Assembly: GCA_907163375.1 (NCBI GenBank)
Contig: CAJQUW010007828.1
Span: forward strand, 248,001 to 312,000
Source of the DNA: Prostheceraeus crozeri
Taxonomy: Eukaryota > Platyhelminthes > Polycladida > Euryleptidae
DNA length: 64,000 nt
Reading direction: 5' to 3'
Below are positions 60,457 through 64,000 of the stretch, piece by piece. Position 1 is the first letter of the stretch. Every line of letters starts with the position of its first letter. The notes below the pieces were generated by a model. The model was not told the origin of the DNA. It did no database searches and saw only the letters and a list, made by a program, of their open reading frames with translations. The position numbers were made by a program, and so were the translations under genes.

Positions 60457-62817
60457 AAGTACTGTGCCCCAGAACTGCAGACAGACATCGGATGCTACAA
60501 TATAAATGCCGACAGTTACAGAAGATTTCTGAGTCTACATTCACCGGTAAGCCATACCACTTATGACAGCGAACACCCATTTCACTCACCACGAGGCAAC
60601 TTCACCTTTATATCAATTTCAAGCTTTTCAAAAGTCGATTATCAAGATCCCTTGAACACAGTCGATGTCAGTGGCAGATTCACCAAACTGATTCTGATCA
60701 ATCTTCCCCTTTCATGGTTCTAAAGAAATATATCCACAACGTTTTCGCTGATAACTTTCCTTAACAACATTTAAGTCTTACAACATTTGCATAATGCGCT
60801 GAACAATTATTTTCTTTTCGTGTATATATATCCTTGTTCAATGTACTTCATCTAATAATGAGATCATTCTGATAAAATGTTTGGTGATCCTAAAGTTATC
60901 ACCATTAGAGGTTCACGGATTAGTTGGTGAAATGTTTGGTCTGACGTGAGACATTATCAATCAGAATGTTCTTGAAAAGTGAAAAATCAGCAATAGTCGC
61001 GGTGTTCTGTCAACAGGTATTCAAGGACTAGAATGGATTGATAAATGATTAATTATGCTCAGATTATCATAAAATTTTTAAACAAATATTCTGAAAAATC
61101 TAATGAAATCGAATGGCGACATTTAATCTTCTGACTATTCTAAATAAATTGGTAATCGAAGTGATTGAATCAATACCAGAATTTATTTTAAGGAGGAAAC
61201 GTACGAGGATTGCTTATGATCTTAAACCTGTCTTAACGGTGGCAAGAATACGTTGAGTCACGTTGCTTACACACTTCCACTATTCTACAAATAGCATGTA
61301 TGTTGAATGCAACGCGCTAACAAAATCCATGACGTCTATATCGCTTCTGATCGCCGAGTTAATGCATGTTATTATATTTGCATGAGTAAAAAGTCTGTCT
61401 CAATCATTGGTCTTTCATCAAATCTCGTTGCAATCATTGTTGTGACTAAGATGAATAGTTGTCCAAAAATTCATGTGTTGTAAAACAATCAGATGTTGAT
61501 GACAAGTTCTATTTTGATCTCACGTACAAGATACCAGTTACAGGCGATGCCGTTAAAAACATCATGGCTGCGATACAAATTTCAAATGTCCTCACAAGAT
61601 GTAGATTGCCATCATAGCTCCAGGATTCATGCAGACATAGCTATGCATAGTCTGATAAACTTCTGATATGTCATAGATTTCTATTCATAGATATAGCTGT
61701 TGTAATGACACAGTTCACGATAATCACTACAGTGACAAAAGAGGGCACTTGAGAGCAATAACTGGAAACACTTTGTATCAAGAGAAATATACTTTTACTT
61801 GCGAGAATTGAGTATGCGCAGAATATTATGAAAATTCCATAAGAAAAGTTGCTTTAAAGCTAAGTATTGAATTTAATGAAATAATAATAAATGTGCTTCC
61901 GAATAAAAAACAAGGATATTTTTTATCATCCATTTTGTATTTTCAATTTTTTTGTCAACATATGATGGCGTTCTTTCCTAAACTATGAAACAATGCAAAT
62001 TAATTCAATATCAATTGAGGAAAGCATGTGGACATGTTAAAACAAGAGATATAGTAGTATATTATTCATCATCGTTAATTTTGAGTTGAGACTGGTGTAT
62101 TAACAAAGTCCTAAATAGGCCTTATCGGGTCTTTCCCACTGATATGACTTCGATCTCACCTTTGCTTAGTTATGCATGCTTCTTATCTGGTTGCTTGTAC
62201 TTGAGATCCTCCATTATATATTCGACTCCTCTGCACGTACAGCACACTTCTATAAATCAAATCATTATGATGCACTTGCAAATCGATTTTCAGCGCATTC
62301 TTTACTTGTTACTATTATAAAGGTCTTCTTTTGTTGAAAAATTGCTGATTTCTCTCAATGTCAATTGAATCAATGATCTGATGAAATATTTTATAAGACT
62401 ATCAAGAAGAAAGCGTAGTTTCATCCTACCTGAAGAAATAAATATCATCCTTAACATAAATATCACGATAAATCATAAGTATAGATGTCTTACATGAATT
62501 CCTTGTCATATTTGTTGATTTAAAAAAAAATGATTCGCTCCCTTACAATTACTACTTTTTATCTCTTTAAAACGTAATAACCCGATGCGTTTCGTCTTGA
62601 AAAACCGACGATAATCGTCTTTTTAGATGTATGTATTTTCAAATGTATAACAGACCGAACCATTCAGACATTGCCTTAGGAAGGACAGTTATTTCCCACG
62701 ACATGTTACAGATATGGTAATTTTGTAAGATGCAGAGAACAGCATGTTCCAGAACACTGTTAAAATTCCAACGAGGAATCAAAACCTCTAAACATCAACA
62801 AATCAGCCTTGTATGCT
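60457..62817. other. Unique AT-rich spacer
   Basis: No coding feature is recognised. At 61672-61684 catagatttctat repeats the A7 palindrome, followed by catagatata. 61891-61916 resembles the SINE tail at 57765-57790. Confidence 0.45.
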
Positions 62818-63262
62818 TTACATTAGTTACCCATTCGACAGCGCATTGTCTTCAAACTAGCGGTACTCGTGTATAAAACCCTGCACAGCAAATGCCCGGA
62901 ATACCTCTCGCGGATTTGTCATGTTGTTGTCGTTTCTGCAGGTTGTCGCCTTCGTTCTTCCGATATACTTGCGGGTGCTACTCGGAAAGTCCATTCTAAC
63001 CTTAGTGATCGCGCCTTTGCTGCTGCAGGACCACGAGTGTGGAACAGTCCTCCTGCACATATTCGGGACATCGAACTGTCTTTCTGATCATCTTGTAAAC
63101 CTCTAAATGCTCATCTATTTCATGTTCATGTACAGAGTGCACATAACAGCGCCTACAAACATCCATTTATAATAGTACGTCTTGGAAATATGATAATTGA
63201 AATGAATATGATAATTGAGATAATAATTTGATAATTGTGAATTAAATATGATGATTGATTGA
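62818..63262 (+). pseudogene. L2/CR1-like LINE, ORF2 C-terminus and 3' tail
   Basis: The plus frame reads LH-stop-LPIRQRIVFKLAVLVYK, TLHSKCPEYLSRI, GCRLRSSDILAGATRK, SNLSDRAFAAAGPRVWNS and PPAHIRDIELSF, followed by a stop at 63085. This is the well-known tail LHWLPVRQRI ... DRAFSVAGPRLWNSLP of L2/CR1/Rex1-type LINEs. The TGG of the LHWLP word is TAG here (62824). A 5' truncation removes the RT. The 3' tail holds tgataattg repeats and gatgattgattgattt (to 63262), as is usual for these elements. One premature stop in the seen part, plus the truncation, makes it inactive. Confidence 0.88.
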
Positions 63263-63289
63263 TTTAAAAATAATGAAAAGATGAATTTA

Positions 63290-63356
63290 GGCTTATCTGA
63301 TGACGGCTTTCAGCCGTATAGACACGACCAAAAAAGAAAATAACCGTTTGATAAGC
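63290..63356 (+). other. Hammerhead-like fold without full core
   Basis: A perfect 13-bp inverted pair atttaggcttatc (start 63296) and gataagcctaaat (end 63362 region) encloses ctgatga, a 5-bp hairpin cggctttcagccg and an A-rich loop. The order helix, CUGAUGA, helix is that of a type I hammerhead, but the required GAAA after helix II is missing (tatagac). Confidence 0.35.
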
Positions 63357-63362
63357 CTAAAT

Positions 63363-64000
63363 CAATAAAGTTGTCATTAGAATTCGTCTGTGATAGCTGC
63401 AATAGAAAAAAGAATAAATCAAAGCAGAAATATATTGTATGAACGAGTTACGACAGGACCATACAAAAGACTGCAAAACACAGTAAAGCATGAAGTAGAA
63501 AATAAAGATCGTTGCCAATGTCACATTTGGAAACTGATCAGTCCTAAGTATAACTGCTATGATATGCATACTTTCTGAATTTAAATACATGGGCGACCTT
63601 TCCGTTTTCGCTACAGTGAACATGAGTGTGTTCACACACAAAGATAGGAAAAGTGCTTTGAGTGATCATCATTTGAGACATCATATCGCTGAAATGATGG
63701 AGATCAATGATTCTGACTGTCACATTTTAGATAGGCAGAAATCTGCGATATCCACTAAGACGGTTGAATCTGTATTCATGCAAGTAACTTTCAGATGTAC
63801 ATCTCTCTGATAACGCTTTATCAAACTTAGGACATCAGATGAAGTGAAATCTTAGTTTGAATGGCTGAAGAGAGAAGAGACTATCGAGATTTCACTAGCC
63901 ATCTGATAGTCGCATATTTTCACAGCATCTGTAAAAAATCGGTCCCCGTCCCATTTTACGTTTCAAATCCGCAGTACCTCTGATGATGGAAGAAATGCAT
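63363..64000. other. Unique sequence to the window end
   Basis: Frames at 63357-63641 (minus) and 63559-63810 (plus, 83 aa) have no recognised domain. Confidence 0.4.

Overview
This is AT-rich eukaryotic DNA, most likely from an invertebrate animal (arthropod or lophotrochozoan; I cannot tell which). The case rests on the families seen: RTE-, L2/CR1- and other LINE tails, Penelope-like elements, Tc1/mariner, hAT and piggyBac-type (TTAA) elements, tRNA-derived SINEs and very many minisatellites. I found no convincing intact host gene. The nearest to host-type coding are a FLYWCH zinc-finger fragment (49264-49617) and a small GC-rich minus-strand ORF (16362-16526).

Layout. 1-14 kb is dominated by five unrelated tandem arrays (81, 41, 64, 40 and 98 bp units) with short unique spacers. 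14.5-34.7 kb holds a SINE-head dimer, an RTE tail, a fold-back element whose centre is a 29-bp array, a TTAA-flanked MITE, a Penelope-like reverse transcriptase fragment, a Tc1 transposase, a LINE tail, a nested inverted-repeat element and a DD41D transposase. 34.7-50 kb holds an A-rich ~40-bp array, a hAT element with both ends, a LINE tail, a Penelope-like element with GIY-YIG tail, two palindromic MITEs, a second reverse transcriptase of the 26-kb kind, two more TTAA MITEs and the FLYWCH fragment. 51.4-57.7 kb is a ~103-copy array of a 61-bp tRNA-like SINE head, its last unit running into a SINE body. 58.6-59.6 kb is a 93-bp array. The end carries an L2/CR1-like LINE tail. The nine arrays cover about 17.7 kb, roughly 28 % of the window.

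Themes. (1) Six of the nine unrelated array families contain the short motif CATAG(A), often as an ATAGA-NN-TCTAT palindrome; it is also over-represented between arrays by hand count. (2) A ~90-nt structured tail with a covarying helix occurs four times, twice directly behind reverse transcriptase remnants, with hammerhead-like core words. (3) Arrays grow inside or from mobile elements: a 29-bp array inside a fold-back MITE, and a SINE head multiplied about 100-fold. Long ORFs across the arrays are by-products of stop-free repeat units, not genes.
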